Shown: positions 49,251 through 59,411, counted from the first letter of the stretch. The stretch: DNA of 64,000 nt from Harmothoe impar (GCA_947462335.1 OX381716.1:2848438-2912437); one strand, 5' to 3'. Notes: generated by a model from the sequence alone, not told the origin. A program made the numbers and translations.

Positions 49251-49594
49251 AAATCTAAGAGTTTATAGTGTTCCACATCTGGCTGAATTGTGAATGTGTT
49301 TGCACTTTATGACCTCAAAAAGTGTTTTACAAAATATTCAGTTTGGCACCAGTGTTGTCATGGAAACACACTTGTGACCAGTTTATACATGTTCCTCTAC
49401 AAACTCTCACTCATGAACTCTCTTCACTCTACCCATTGCTATTACCTAGCATGGGTTCTATCCCTCTCTTCTACTCCTTTATAAAGAAGGAAAACTATGC
49501 ATAGATGTATATACTAACCTAATACATGGTTTTGGACCACTAGAGATAGTAAAAAATTCTAACAAAAGCATTTACCATACCATGGTTAGGTAAG

Positions 49595-49782
49595 TTATAC
49601 ATGGCAGGAACAGGCTCCTTAATGAGCCTTTTTCTGCTATAAACCTTAAAAAAGGCTTAGTTGCCTTTATTATTTCCGCCCATCGGAACAAATGCTGGTG
49701 TCTGTTTAATACGGTCTTCTAGGCCATACATTCTTGCCAGGATAAATAAATGAAATTCAAATCAAATCAATACATATATCAA
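49595..49782 (+). repeat. 3' tail of a CR1/L2-like non-LTR element
   Basis: The stem AGGCTCCTTAATGAGCCT, then CTTCTAGGCCATACATTCTT, GCCAGGATAAATAAATGAAA and a terminal short tandem tail TTCAAATCAAATCAA resemble the 3' untranslated ends of CR1/L2-type retrotransposons. This is recognition of a general pattern, not a match to a named family. No reverse transcriptase coding is adjacent. Confidence 0.45.
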
Positions 49783-49854
49783 TACTAAGTACAGGTACAG
49801 AACTGCACGTTATATCTCTTTAACCAGGTGTTGTGTGTGTGTGAGATGTGGTGA

Positions 49855-50238
49855 CAGACATAGTATACAGAGGATGGGGGGGGGGGGTATGTAAGATAAA
49901 CAGGAAGCTGCTGTAGACCAGGTATATAAATACACACTGACTCTGTACCTGATAGTGGTGGTCTGTATCATATACAAGGTATCTGGGAATGAGTACTACA
50001 TCTTACAAAATAAAATATAGTGCTGGTAAGTCCTCTCCGGCCAAAGTCCCTCTCTCAAGTGTGGAGTGGTCAGTCCAAACAACCACGTGGTGACAGTATA
50101 CAGAGGGGGGGTGGGGGGGAGGTAAGATAAACAGGAGTCTGCTGTAGACCAGGTATATAAATACACACTGACTCTGTACCTGATAGTGGTGGTCTGTATC
50201 AGATACAAGGTAGCTGGCAATGAGTACTACATCTTACA
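49855..50238 (+). repeat. ~232-bp direct duplication
   Basis: 49863-50007 and 50096-50238 share TATACAGAGG, a G run, GTAAGATAAACAGGA, CTGCTGTAGACCAGGTATAT, AATACACACTGACTCTGTAC and GAGTACTACATCTTACA with about 95% identity by eye. Confidence 0.85.
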
Positions 50239-50352
50239 TGTTGACAATGTGTCACTGGTACAGCTGGTGGTTTAAGTAGTTGTGAATAAATCGGTGTCAG
50301 ACAGAGTTTGAAACAGAATTACTACCTCCTCTTACAACTACATCAATGTAAG

Positions 50353-50506
50353 CATTTAGGAATAAGGAAAGGAGATGGTACAGTGGATCAGTCTTTTAAC
50401 TTGTTCAATGGTTAAGTATGTATATATATAAATATATATATACTTAACCATTGAACAAGTTAAAAGACTGATCCACTGTACCATCTCCTTTCCTTATTCC
50501 TAAATG
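50353..50506. repeat. 154-bp hairpin with perfect 67-bp arms
   Basis: 50353-50419 and 50440-50506 are exact reverse complements, separated by a 20-bp AT loop. The arm includes GGAGATGGTACAGTGGATCA. It abuts about 100 bp of (TA)n. Arms without a mismatch imply recent origin or ongoing correction. Confidence 0.95.
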
Positions 50507-50509
50507 ATT

Positions 50510-50607
<98 letters not shown>

Positions 50608-50608
50608 C
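50507..50608. repeat. (TA)n microsatellite, ~100 bp
   Basis: TA dinucleotides with a few interruptions (ATGTGTAT, GTATATAC). The minus-strand frame across it (I-Y repeats) is an artefact. Confidence 0.95.
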
Positions 50609-52690
50609 AACAGTGTATGAGCTGTTCATATGTGACTACTGGGTATCTTGATGGATGTAGATTTAGGTCACTTTTTAATATCTTATATCTGTTACTTACT
50701 ATTTTGAAGGATATATTCTAATGGTTTAGATTTAATTGGACTTGCACAATGTAAGATATGGATGTTTGTGCCAAAACCTGACTGTACTTGAACAACAGCA
50801 TGTTGGATTATTTACATTTGGCTGACAAGGATGTCCTAACTGATTGTAAAATCAGATGCTGCTGTTAATTAGCTGAGACAGTCTCATGCCAGCCCACCCA
50901 CCTGCTCAGCCCCAGTCTACTTTAAGCTATTCACCAATGCAGCAAGAAAGGGTGACTTTTCAGAAAAGATTTTGATAACGTTTTTGAACATTTGTGAAGT
51001 GGGATAGACAAATATATTACAACCTCAATATCCTGCATTCTAATACACACCTTTTAAAGATAATTACCCTGTGAATCTCTTGATATGAGCTATTTGCAAA
51101 TATTGGCAAAGTGATGAGGATTCTTTCAAGACCAGAGCATCCAATGACTCCCCCTTCTGGATGGCTGTAATCCTCCTTCATAGGTCAATATTATCCGGAG
51201 AGATTGTCAACTTGAACGATTTAAACAATACCTTTTTCATCTGCAGGGCAGCTCAGGCTATTCTGAAAATGACACTGTCATCTCCTGGACATCACATAAG
51301 ACCCCGGAGGTGATAAACAAAGGATCTACCGAGGGAAGATTAAAGTCTCCTAAAGACCACCTGTAAATCTATTATTTATATTTGTCTTCGGTAGATTTGC
51401 CAGATTAACTGATATTAACAATACTGTGCAAGTAGTATCATCACTTACAAATGTGGCCCTTAATATTCATTTGTCATCAAGATGCATCAGCCACCAGTGT
51501 GTCAGGAAGGACAGAACTGTGTGTCAGGTTGATGTACTGATACACCAGTATAGCTCTGTTAGTCCTCCTCATTAATACAACTTGCCAGCTGAAGTTGGCC
51601 TGCAATGTGAATCATGGAGGAAACTAATTACTCCACGTCTCATTTTACATTCTTAAATGTTCTAAGCAGGTGGTTAGTGTTAGATGCTGAGGTTGTGATA
51701 AGGTACCGTAAAACCTCACTTAACTCCCGCCAATCATATAAGCATACCAGGTTTTACAGTACACAAGATTCTGTGAGTAAACTTCACATACAAATAACCG
51801 CAGGATGTAGGGCAGGCTGTCTTTGAGTAGATCTAATGGAGGATGGACAGGTGTAAACTAGTGTAGGGGTATGTTACAATGTTACACATAAATTGCCCAG
51901 GACATGGGGCAGGCTATCTCAGTGTAGATCTGTGGAAGATGGACAGGACCCCACAGGGAGGCAATTAGTGTAGGGACATGTTATCCTGTTATGTATGCTG
52001 TTACATGTGTTCACTGTTGTCTGTTCATTAAGCAGGCTGTGCTGAGACCCTGCCATCTGATAAAAGTCCTACCAGCCCCTGTATGAGGCTCACATCAGCA
52101 TGGGGGATGTGGTTATGTAGACATTAAGCAGCGGGGTATAACATCATCATGTAGGGACAAGGTGCTGATCAGGCCGCTAGCCGCAGGGTGCTGATGGGAC
52201 CATTAGTGTATTATACACCCACTACCCAGTGTACTGTGTAGGCTGCTGTAACATCATGATGGCACTTATTGAGGCTACTACAGTATCATATGTAAAATTA
52301 TTACTATCTGGACATCATCCTCAGCTCAGTTATATTCAAGTTCAAAAAGTTGTGTCTATATGAAATATAGAAATAAAGTTCACACGGTACTGAACTCCCC
52401 TAGATTAAGCTACATTGTATGTTGAGAAACGATTAGCATAAGGCTAAGTTCAATAATAGCTCAGGCCAGAACTGTCTTCTATGTATATCTGGTGCAAAGA
52501 AGTCATTCCGTTGCTATTAATTATACTGCAACGGCCTCGTCCAGACATCATTATGACACTTTCAAATTGCTCCCAAATCCAAACTGCTTGACTGATCTGT
52601 AGCATGTAAAAACCGTTTTTCTTCTTTTAACATGGTCTATCCATCTAACTAGTTCCCACATGTGCAACAACAATATCTTCAAACCTCCTG
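50609..52690. other. Anonymous DNA
   Basis: A short duplication (GGGCAGGCTGTCT / GGGCAGGCTATCT, AGTAGATCT / GTGTAGATCT, GGATGGACAGG / AGATGGACAGG) occurs at 51808-51853 and 51908-51950. Otherwise nothing recognised. Confidence 0.4.
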
Positions 52691-52697
52691 GGATACC

Positions 52698-53391
52698 TAC
52701 TCCCACCTACCCCATGCAAAACCAACATACTTCTGTAATGTAAATTAGTCCCACCAGGGGGCAGGCCCAGCCCTAAATCAAAACCGGAAGTCGTGCTTCC
52801 TTTGATATGTGATGAAGGGCTGCACTTCATGGTCGCTATGGAAACATTTATGTTGCTATGGAGTTTTGATGTATTTTTCGTGGAGACAGGGAGAACAGAA
52901 ATCATTAGTGGCTATCAAAAACACATGTTTTTGTAGCGGGAGAGGGGAGAATAGCTGAGGGAACCATCATTCTTCAATGCTCAGGCAGTCTGGTAAAAAA
53001 TGTGAAAGTAAATCAAATTGATGTGAGTAGAAGGGATGAATTCTGGATGAGTCTGAGCAGGAGAGGGATATTATGCTTTATCTGTTGTGTGAATAGTTTT
53101 ATGGTACTTCATTCTTGATTCTAACTAGCAGCATTGTTCACACCGCCACCTCTGTGTCTGACAAAACAAAGTTATCAGGAGTTCTTGTGTGTTTTAATGT
53201 ATAATTGAAATGTCAGATTTATCTCATCAAATAACATTGAACAGATATTCTGTATTACCTAAGTAAATAGTGCATAATGTTACACTTTAAGGACCACATA
53301 GTATTTTGATGGACTATGTCAAGGTGTATAAATGTCACACCATGGTTGTATTCATGCATCAAGCTGACACACTTCCCAGTTGGCACAAAAG
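52698..53391 (-). repeat. Right arm of the ~690 bp inverted dispersed repeat
   Basis: Reverse complement of 9441-10124, including both CCATAGCAAC phrases and the frame M-I-S-V-L-P-V. The segment 53075-53360 is repeated directly at 53412-53698, immediately before element B. Confidence 0.75.
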
Positions 53392-53411
53392 TCATTGAAT
53401 CACCGTTGCAG

Positions 53412-53698
53412 TGTTCAGTCTGTTGTGTGAATAGTTTTACGGTACTTCATTTTTGATTTTAACTAGCAGCATTTTTAACACCACCACATCTGTCTTTGCC
53501 AGAACAAAGTTATCAAGAGTTCTTGTGTGTTTTAATGTATAATTAAATGTCAGATCTTTCTGATCCAATGACAGTGAACAGATTCTATATTACCTCAGAC
53601 TAGAATATAAGTCAGTTGTGCATAATGTTACACTTAAGGACCATGTAGTATTTTGCTGTGTAAATGTGGCACCATGGCTGTATTCATGCATCAAGCTG
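53412..53698 (-). repeat. Second, partial copy of the inverted-repeat arm
   Basis: Shares TCTGTTGTGTGAATAGTTTT, AACTAGCAGCATT, TTCTTGTGTGTTTTAATGTA and TATTCATGCATCAAGCTGA with 53075-53372. It ends exactly where element B's leader starts. Confidence 0.75.
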
Positions 53699-53763
53699 AG
53701 TAGTATAGTATGTTTCGGAACGGGACTATGGTTAACTACTGTTTATTACTCAATGGACATGCA

Positions 53764-54041
53764 GCCAATCAGAGGCCTCCCTTTTGGCGGGAAATTCAAA
53801 AGCAGCCAATGAGAGGCCTCCCTTTTGGCGGGAAATTCAAATAGGTCACGTGACCGGAAGTGACCTACTTCCGGTCACGTGACCTTTGGGCGGGAAATTC
53901 AAATAGGTCACGTGACCGGAAGTGACCTACTTAAGAGGGTCACGTGACCACCATGTTGGCGGGAAATTCAAATAGGTCACGCGACTGGAAGTGACCTACT
54001 TAAGGGGGTCACGTGACTACTAGGTTGGCGCGAATTTCAAA
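53764..54041 (+). promoter_or_regulatory. Array of E2F/CHR-like, ETS-like, CCAAT and CACGTG motifs
   Basis: Five copies of an E2F-like site fused to a CHR-like TTCAAA, typically TTGGCGGGAAATTCAAA, lie at 53783, 53824, 53885, 53955 and 54024 (the last is GCGCGAATTTCAAA). CCAATCAGA and CCAATGAGA precede the first two. GGTCACGTGACC is exact at 53844-53855 and 53873-53884, with further copies. CCGGAAGTGA (ETS-like) follows several. The pair around 53843-53885 forms a 19-bp-arm inverted repeat. Promoter or enhancer use is inferred from known animal consensus motifs. Confidence 0.6.
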
Positions 54042-54114
54042 TAAGTCACTTGAGATTTTTATGGATAAATAAATTTTAAAAAGAAAAAGCAAGCTGAAAG
54101 CTTGCTAAAAAAAT

Positions 54115-54275
54115 ATTTTAAAAATGTGGCTCTTTTTTTTTAGGGGGGGAAGGGGCACTCTGGGGGGCACTCTTTGAGATGCATGGGGGGGGAGGGGGGG
54201 AGGGGGGGAGGGGGGGAAGGGTTTTTAAGAGTAAGACTCGCTCTCTGCCCTCTCTTTTAGAGGGCAGAGAGGCGA
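54115..54275. repeat. G-rich tract and small hairpin
   Basis: 54184-54220 consists of successive G7-G8 runs separated by single As and could form quadruplexes. TCTGCCCTCT / AGAGGGCAGA (about 54244-54270) is a perfect hairpin just after it. Confidence 0.8.
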
Positions 54276-54472
54276 GCTCTCTTGATCAATTAACAGTTTA
54301 CATTTTTCTTAGATGTCATCTGACAGCTTCTTGCTAGGCCAAGATATTGTTAAATAAACAACTTGGAAAGCTAATTACAGTTTTCTGGGCTTGAAATATA
54401 GGCCTTCAACAGCCCCCTGTTTTACAGCCATTTGGTCAGCGACAGCCCTCCTTTTCTCATCTTACACAGAGG

Positions 54473-54835
54473 CAAATATCAGAGTCACCCAATGGCGCCT
54501 AAACCACTCTTAGACAAGGGTCAGGCACTGCTGGACTATAATAGATGGGTCAAGGACCATTCTACTGAGGGTCAGGCTAGGCAGGACATTCAATAACAGG
54601 CTGGACTTTGGCAAACTTGCTTGAAAGTCTGACCATGCTGGATCCTTATGCCACAGTCTGTCAATGCTGGCCAGACTTTCAAGCAAGTTTGCCAAAGGCC
54701 AGCCTGTCATTGAATGTCCGACCTAGCCTGCCTGACCCTCAGTAGAACGGTCCTTGACCCATCTATTATAGTCCAGCAGCGCCTGACCCTTATATGAGAG
54801 TAGTATTGGCGCCATTGGCTGACTCTGATATTCGC
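54473..54835. mobile_element. ~360-bp palindromic fold-back element
   Basis: Arms of about 170 bp (54473-54640 and 54655-54835) match inverted with few differences. Shared phrases are GGACTATAATAGATGGGTCA, TTCTACTGAGGGTCAGGC and TTTGGCAAACTTGCTTGAAA. The outer ends read AATATCAGAGTCA. The ORFs on the minus strand here (54510-54985) are by-products. Probably a hairpin MITE inserted in element B. Confidence 0.85.
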
Positions 54836-55082
54836 CTGTGTGCACGAGGGGAGGAGAGGGTTCACAGCTACAGCTCTCTTAAGGCAAAGCTTGCGCTTAT
54901 AGAGCCCTACTAGTGGAGGTCTGGATGAGGAGGCTATGGCGTTTGTCTTAAAAAAAAATAGCCATGGCGCATGTCGATATCTCATGTCGATTTTAAGAAT
55001 TGCTCATGTTACCTGTCACTATGTTTTTCAAGCTTCATGTCAAATGTCACTAGGCTTCATCTCGAATTTAGCGGTCCACACC

Positions 55083-55085
55083 GCC

Positions 55086-55116
<31 letters not shown>

Positions 55117-55430
55117 TAAGTGCTGCTGCTTGTGCTGCTCGTGCAGCAGCAGCAGCAGCTGCTGCAGTTGCTGACGATGTCACGGATGCTGTTGACAGAT
55201 GCTGCTGCTGCTGCTGCTGACGATGTCACGGATGCCGCTGACAGATGCTACTGCTAGTGCTGCTCGTGCAGCTGCTGCAGCAGCTGCTGGCTGCTTGTGC
55301 TGCTCGTGCAGCTGCTGCAGCTGCTGACGATGTCACAGATGCTGCTTGTGCTGCTTGTGCAGCCGCTGCTGCTGCTGACGATGTCACGGATGCGGCTGCC
55401 AGATGCTGCTGCTTGTGCTGCACGAGACTG
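55083..55430 (+). repeat. GCT-rich triplet array with spaced 17-bp box
   Basis: Long (GCT)n-like runs are interrupted by four copies of GACGATGTCACGGATGC (55173, 55219, 55326 with CAGATGC, 55377). On the plus strand one frame reads alanine-rich with A-D-D-V-T-D-A motifs, starting at 54936. One shift within the array ends that frame at 55220, and it resumes until 55448. It may be an alanine-rich coding repeat broken by a slip, or only an expanded triplet tract. Confidence 0.8.
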
Positions 55431-55494
55431 AGTAGCCGCTTTTACTAATGCTAATGCTAATGCTACTAATACTAGTATGAGAAAATACATTTAG

Positions 55495-56361
55495 TCAGTT
55501 CATTAAATCAAGGAGGTTTTCTGACTTCAGTGGATCGTTTAGCCATCGGCCACGGGCAAAACTTGAAACCATTTGATACATGGGACAAGTGGCAGAGTCG
55601 AAACGTGTTGGTACGATGGGGTCGATCATGTTCATCATCAGTTCAGGCAAAGGAAGTGTGTCGACAGCACGCGAAAACTTCATGTCTGGATGTTTCAACA
55701 CAAGACCTTTTATCACACTCACACAGCTGCTTTGAAGAGTGAATCCTTGACCAAACTTGAGCTTTTCCAACACAGCTTTGGCCTCTTTCTGTGCAATAAG
55801 GGATCTCTCTTTCCAGTTCATCGCAGTGCTGTGTAGCATGTCCTCAAAGTCTTTAACATAATGGTCCAACGGGCTACAAGTGATGTACTCCAGATCATCG
55901 TCCGTATATGTCGTCTCCTCGCACCATATTGTGTCTTCTCCTGTTTCGAATTCCGTCATTTTCTGAACAATCTCCTCCTCCTGAGTGCTTTGCATATATC
56001 GAAGCTCCTTAAAGGACCTGATAACTTGTATGGTGAAGACTGAACAAAGACCTGAAGGAATTTCACCACAGTCAGGCCAAGCATGCGGAGCTAAGAAAAA
56101 TAGCTCCAACAAAATCTTCTCCCTCTGTCCAAATGAAACTACTTCCGTTCCGATGAAGTTGAAGCATGCTTCTATCCATTGCTCCTTGGTGACGTCCTTC
56201 CAATGTTTCTTTACCTCACATGCATCATAGGGCTTTGTTTCTCTTCCTGCTTCAAGTGGGAGTTGCTTTTTTTTTCTTGGACTCATTTGGAGAGTTTCGA
56301 TGCTCTGTAGCTTCGACACTTCGATGAGAAAAGAAGCTGTAAAAGTAGAAATAACCCTCAT
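55495..56361 (-). CDS. Uncharacterised 288-aa protein in element B
   Basis: A single uninterrupted frame, much longer than chance allows in this DNA, with a balanced composition. I do not recognise the family and assign no function. Two starts are possible: M1 (56361; G at -3) and M26 (56286; A at -3), the latter giving 263 aa starting M-S-P-R-K-K-K, a short basic cluster that could be a nuclear signal. Residues 44-130 look helical (KKHWKDVTKEQWIEACFNF). Residues 138-160 are acidic. Residues 165-205 are again helical and charged. There is no signal peptide or membrane segment. No zinc-finger, transposase DDE or reverse-transcriptase motif is visible. It ends 65 bp from the triplet array and is transcribed away from the iteron-like array. 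An X-box-like palindrome at 56731-56746 lies about 370 bp upstream. A host retrogene or an element-borne gene are both possible. Confidence 0.65.
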   Translation of the reverse strand: MRVISTFTASFLIEVSKLQSIETLQMSPRKKKQLPLEAGRETKPYDACEVKKHWKDVTKEQWIEACFNFIGTEVVSFGQREKILLELFFLAPHAWPDCGEIPSGLCSVFTIQVIRSFKELRYMQSTQEEEIVQKMTEFETGEDTIWCEETTYTDDDLEYITCSPLDHYVKDFEDMLHSTAMNWKERSLIAQKEAKAVLEKLKFGQGFTLQSSCVSVIKGLVLKHPDMKFSRAVDTLPLPELMMNMIDPIVPTRFDSATCPMYQMVSSFARGRWLNDPLKSENLLDLMN

Positions 56362-56730
56362 GACATGCTGAGCGGGCGTAGAGTGGTCGATGCTACGATG
56401 ATGAAGGGCGGGTCGAGAAAGTGTGATGGGTGAGAGCGGCGTTTCACTCCTTATGTACCCTGTCCTAGATAAGCCTCTTAAACGGCTGAAAAGACTCTCT
56501 CAGTACAGAGGCTCTACTCAATTTAAGAGATCTGTTAAGTAAGTTTTCACATGCCGCCTGACTACTGCGGGTGGGTTTAGACTTAAGACTAAGTCTCATG
56601 AACGTGATGCAACTGGGGTGGTCAGGGGGGCCCAGAGTAAATTTGGTATATGGTCAATTCCTTTCATATTAGTATACTACAGGTATGGGGGCACACTACT
56701 GTGTCAGTGGTTTTGATTAAATATGTCTGC

Positions 56731-56746
56731 GGTTGCCATGGCAACC
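56731..56746. promoter_or_regulatory. Perfect RFX X-box-like palindrome
   Basis: GGTTGCCATGGCAACC is a fully symmetric match to the RFX X-box consensus. It lies upstream of the minus-strand ORF and beside the first iteron-like palindrome (56771-56802). Role inferred only. Confidence 0.55.
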
Positions 56747-56754
56747 ATTGAAAT

Positions 56755-58220
56755 ATGATCGGTCAAAATCATTTCACAATCTGACCGGTCAGATTGTGAA
56801 ATCCTATATATGGTGTATTTCTAGGTAGGGAAGATGTAGCAAATTTCTATCACTGTAAATTATAGGGAATATCAATGCACTTTCAGATAAAAATAGCAGT
56901 TTACCCATAATGCATGACTTTCTACCCTACCATGCACCTCAAAAAATGGGTTTTTTCACATTTTTTCACATTCGCGAGCTTAGAAATATCAACCAACTTT
57001 GCACATTTCTCCTGCCTAACCTGTGATACATGTATTCTGACTTTTTGCTTTATTCAACTACGCAATTGCCTCTATTCTCAATCTGTATCCAACATTATGC
57101 CTTTTTTTCAATCTTTGCTCTTATTGTACACTTCCCTTAATGTATTAAAGCGGTCAGATTGTGAAAATAAAACGGTCAGATTGTGAAAACATAGATGTGG
57201 CTGTACTGAAGTCATGGAATATATGTAGCATGTTTCTATCTATGTAAATGTAATGAATATCAACAAACTTTTAAACAAAAAAATAATTATTGCCATACTC
57301 CATCACTTTTATAAACCTATCTTTTCAATCTTAAAAATGATCATAAGGTGGTCAGATTGTGATCAACCCGGTCAGATGGTGAAAAAAGTATGCAAGCCTC
57401 AAAATAGGTCCTGAAGAGTCATAAATTATCTATTTTCTACTAATTTTCTTTATTTTTGGTTACCATACTGCCTGCCTTACCACATATACCCATTTACTCA
57501 TGCATGAGGGTTCATAATGTGTAGTGTGGCAAAGGAGGTCAAATAGGTGAAAAAGCGGTCAGATAGGTGAAAAAGCGGTCAGATAGGTGAAAAAGCGGTC
57601 AGATAGGTGAAAATTTGGACTGGAAGCAGAACTTGTGAGATGTTCCCCTGTTTACAAACATCTGACAATGTTCATATTTGCTGTGTGTTATGTACCCATA
57701 GGGGCCTTTTTTTGGACAAAATGGATATAGTTATCTAACATTACCCTCAATGGTACTAAGAGATAGGTGTAAAGCGGTCAGACAGGTGAAAAACAACACG
57801 TGAAGTTTACAACATGATGCAAGGGTGAGATAGGAGGCAGATGTAAGTAGGCTACCCTTAGTAATTTGTGGTGTATAACATCAGATAGTGTATACACCAA
57901 GGAAGAATACAGTATTATACAGTAATTGGTTGTGGGGAGTGCATATGTATTTTATTTTGTTTACTATTTACAGGCGGTCAGATTGTGAAAATTGATTTAT
58001 TTCAGGAAAAGCCCTGGGGTACTTGCTGTAATCAGAAAATGTATTGGATTTTCACTAAAAACGATGACAAAGATCAATATATAACTCATAGATAAGAAAA
58101 AATGTACATTTCAGGTAAAGCTGTTTTTTTATAATATTTTCCATTAAAAAAGCTTTAAAAAACGTGAAAGTTTAGGCTCTTTTTGGCCAAAATTTACTGG
58201 GAAAGTGCTCAGATAAGGGG
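56755..58220 (+). repeat. Eroded ~200-bp tandem array with conserved 16-17 bp box
   Basis: The box CGGTCAGATTGTGAAAA (variant CGGTCAGATAGGTGAAAA) occurs as an exact 32-bp inverted pair (56771-56802), at 57151 and 57173, at 57350 and 57370, four times at 20-bp period (57537-57613), and at 57775 and 57974. Degenerate forms are at 56953-56971 and 58207. Clusters are about 180-240 bp apart. DNA between boxes shows weak homology (TGTAGCAAATTTCTATC versus TGTAGCATGTTTCTATC; GAATATCAA in both). The box has stayed intact while its surroundings decayed. It is not a known repeat class to me. Confidence 0.85.
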
Positions 58221-58574
58221 TAAACTATATATTTCCTGGTAGAACTAAACAAATGCTAACATATAGGGCCAAAAATATAGGTGACATAAGGATTGGGTGG
58301 AAAATATTTGGGAAAACCCCCTAAAAAAGAGTTGCATCACGTTGGTGAGAATGAGTCTTAAGCAGCTTAGTGCACACACGTGTCTGTTAGAAAAGCTACT
58401 TGCACACCTGCCTTCCTTTTTCACTAGTATTTACCCCCTGCCGACTTATAAGGCGCCTATACACGTGTCAGCCTCCTTATATACACCTTCTTGCTTCTAG
58501 AGCTAAGCTACATACCGGCGTTTTCAGCTGCCGCAGGCTGACTGGCAGCTATTTTTAAAAAAAAGGATACCCGT
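58221..58574. other. Unassigned part of element B
   Basis: Contains GTATATACACCTTCTTGCTT and TTTTAAAAAAAAGG. Homology to copy A starts just after. No gene. Confidence 0.4.
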
Positions 58575-59277
58575 TACCTGTATAACGGATAAAGGGGTTA
58601 TGAGATTAGAGTGTGTATACAAAAAAAAGCTACAGGGGGCGCGTGTCTGTCTGTGAGGTAGAGACGAGTCCATGTGGTAAGCGACTCAAGTGTAAAACAA
58701 AAGCACTTCCTCTTGCCGCAGTGAGTGGAGCGGACGGCGGCTGGCTAGTTGAATAAGCGTCAGCTTAGAAGATAATCCGTCCACGGGCTGGCGCGTCACA
58801 CCTGTCGTTATTCACCCCCTGTAGTCTTTGTATACACAGTTGACCCGGCTTTATCTCTTCACCAGCTATAATCCCATATACATGTAGCGCACGTTACACT
58901 TGTTATCTCTCTTTTCATTCTGATGGATTAGGGGTGGAAGGGTCCAGGTGAAAAGCCTCAATTTTTTTTATCTCTGCCCACTTCGTCTTGTTGTACACTA
59001 TCAGGCACGAGGCAGACGCTCGAAGTAGCAGATGTTTGCAGTATGGTTTATACAGAGGTTACCTGCTAATAGGATTTTGTCAGAATAGGGTGAGTTGCTC
59101 TTAAAATGAACATTTTAAATGGGTTGTTTATATGGTGTGAGGTGTTGGTATATGATGTCAATGAGCTAACACCTAACATTGAGGATTATGACCTCCCAGA
59201 GGGACGTCTCGCCAAATTCTCCGGTCTTGACTATAGTCTTAACTGTCTAAAGACTGTGGAGCACGTTAATGTGCGGT

Positions 59278-59411
59278 CTCCTTACTAATTTCACTTGACC
59301 AGGCCGGTAGGGTCAACTAGTCTAGGTTATTACAACCACAAGGGTGGCTACTCAACATCCAAGTAGACCTACTACTACGAGATTGTCTTTTGACCACTCT
59401 GCTGCCGCCTG
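59278..59411 (-). repeat. Conserved module, copy B2
   Basis: Reverse complement of A2-type module (GGCAGCAGAGTGGTCAAAAG to GAAATTAGTAAGGAGACC). Both A2 and B2 share the CGCACATTAACACGCTCC-type flank. Confidence 0.75.

Noticed and set aside
50444..50629. 61-codon I-Y repeat ORF
   Set aside because: It is the translated (TA)n microsatellite and hairpin arm.
57537..57613. CRISPR-like or coding repeat (20-bp period)
   Set aside because: No spacers; frames have stops. It is treated as part of the box array.
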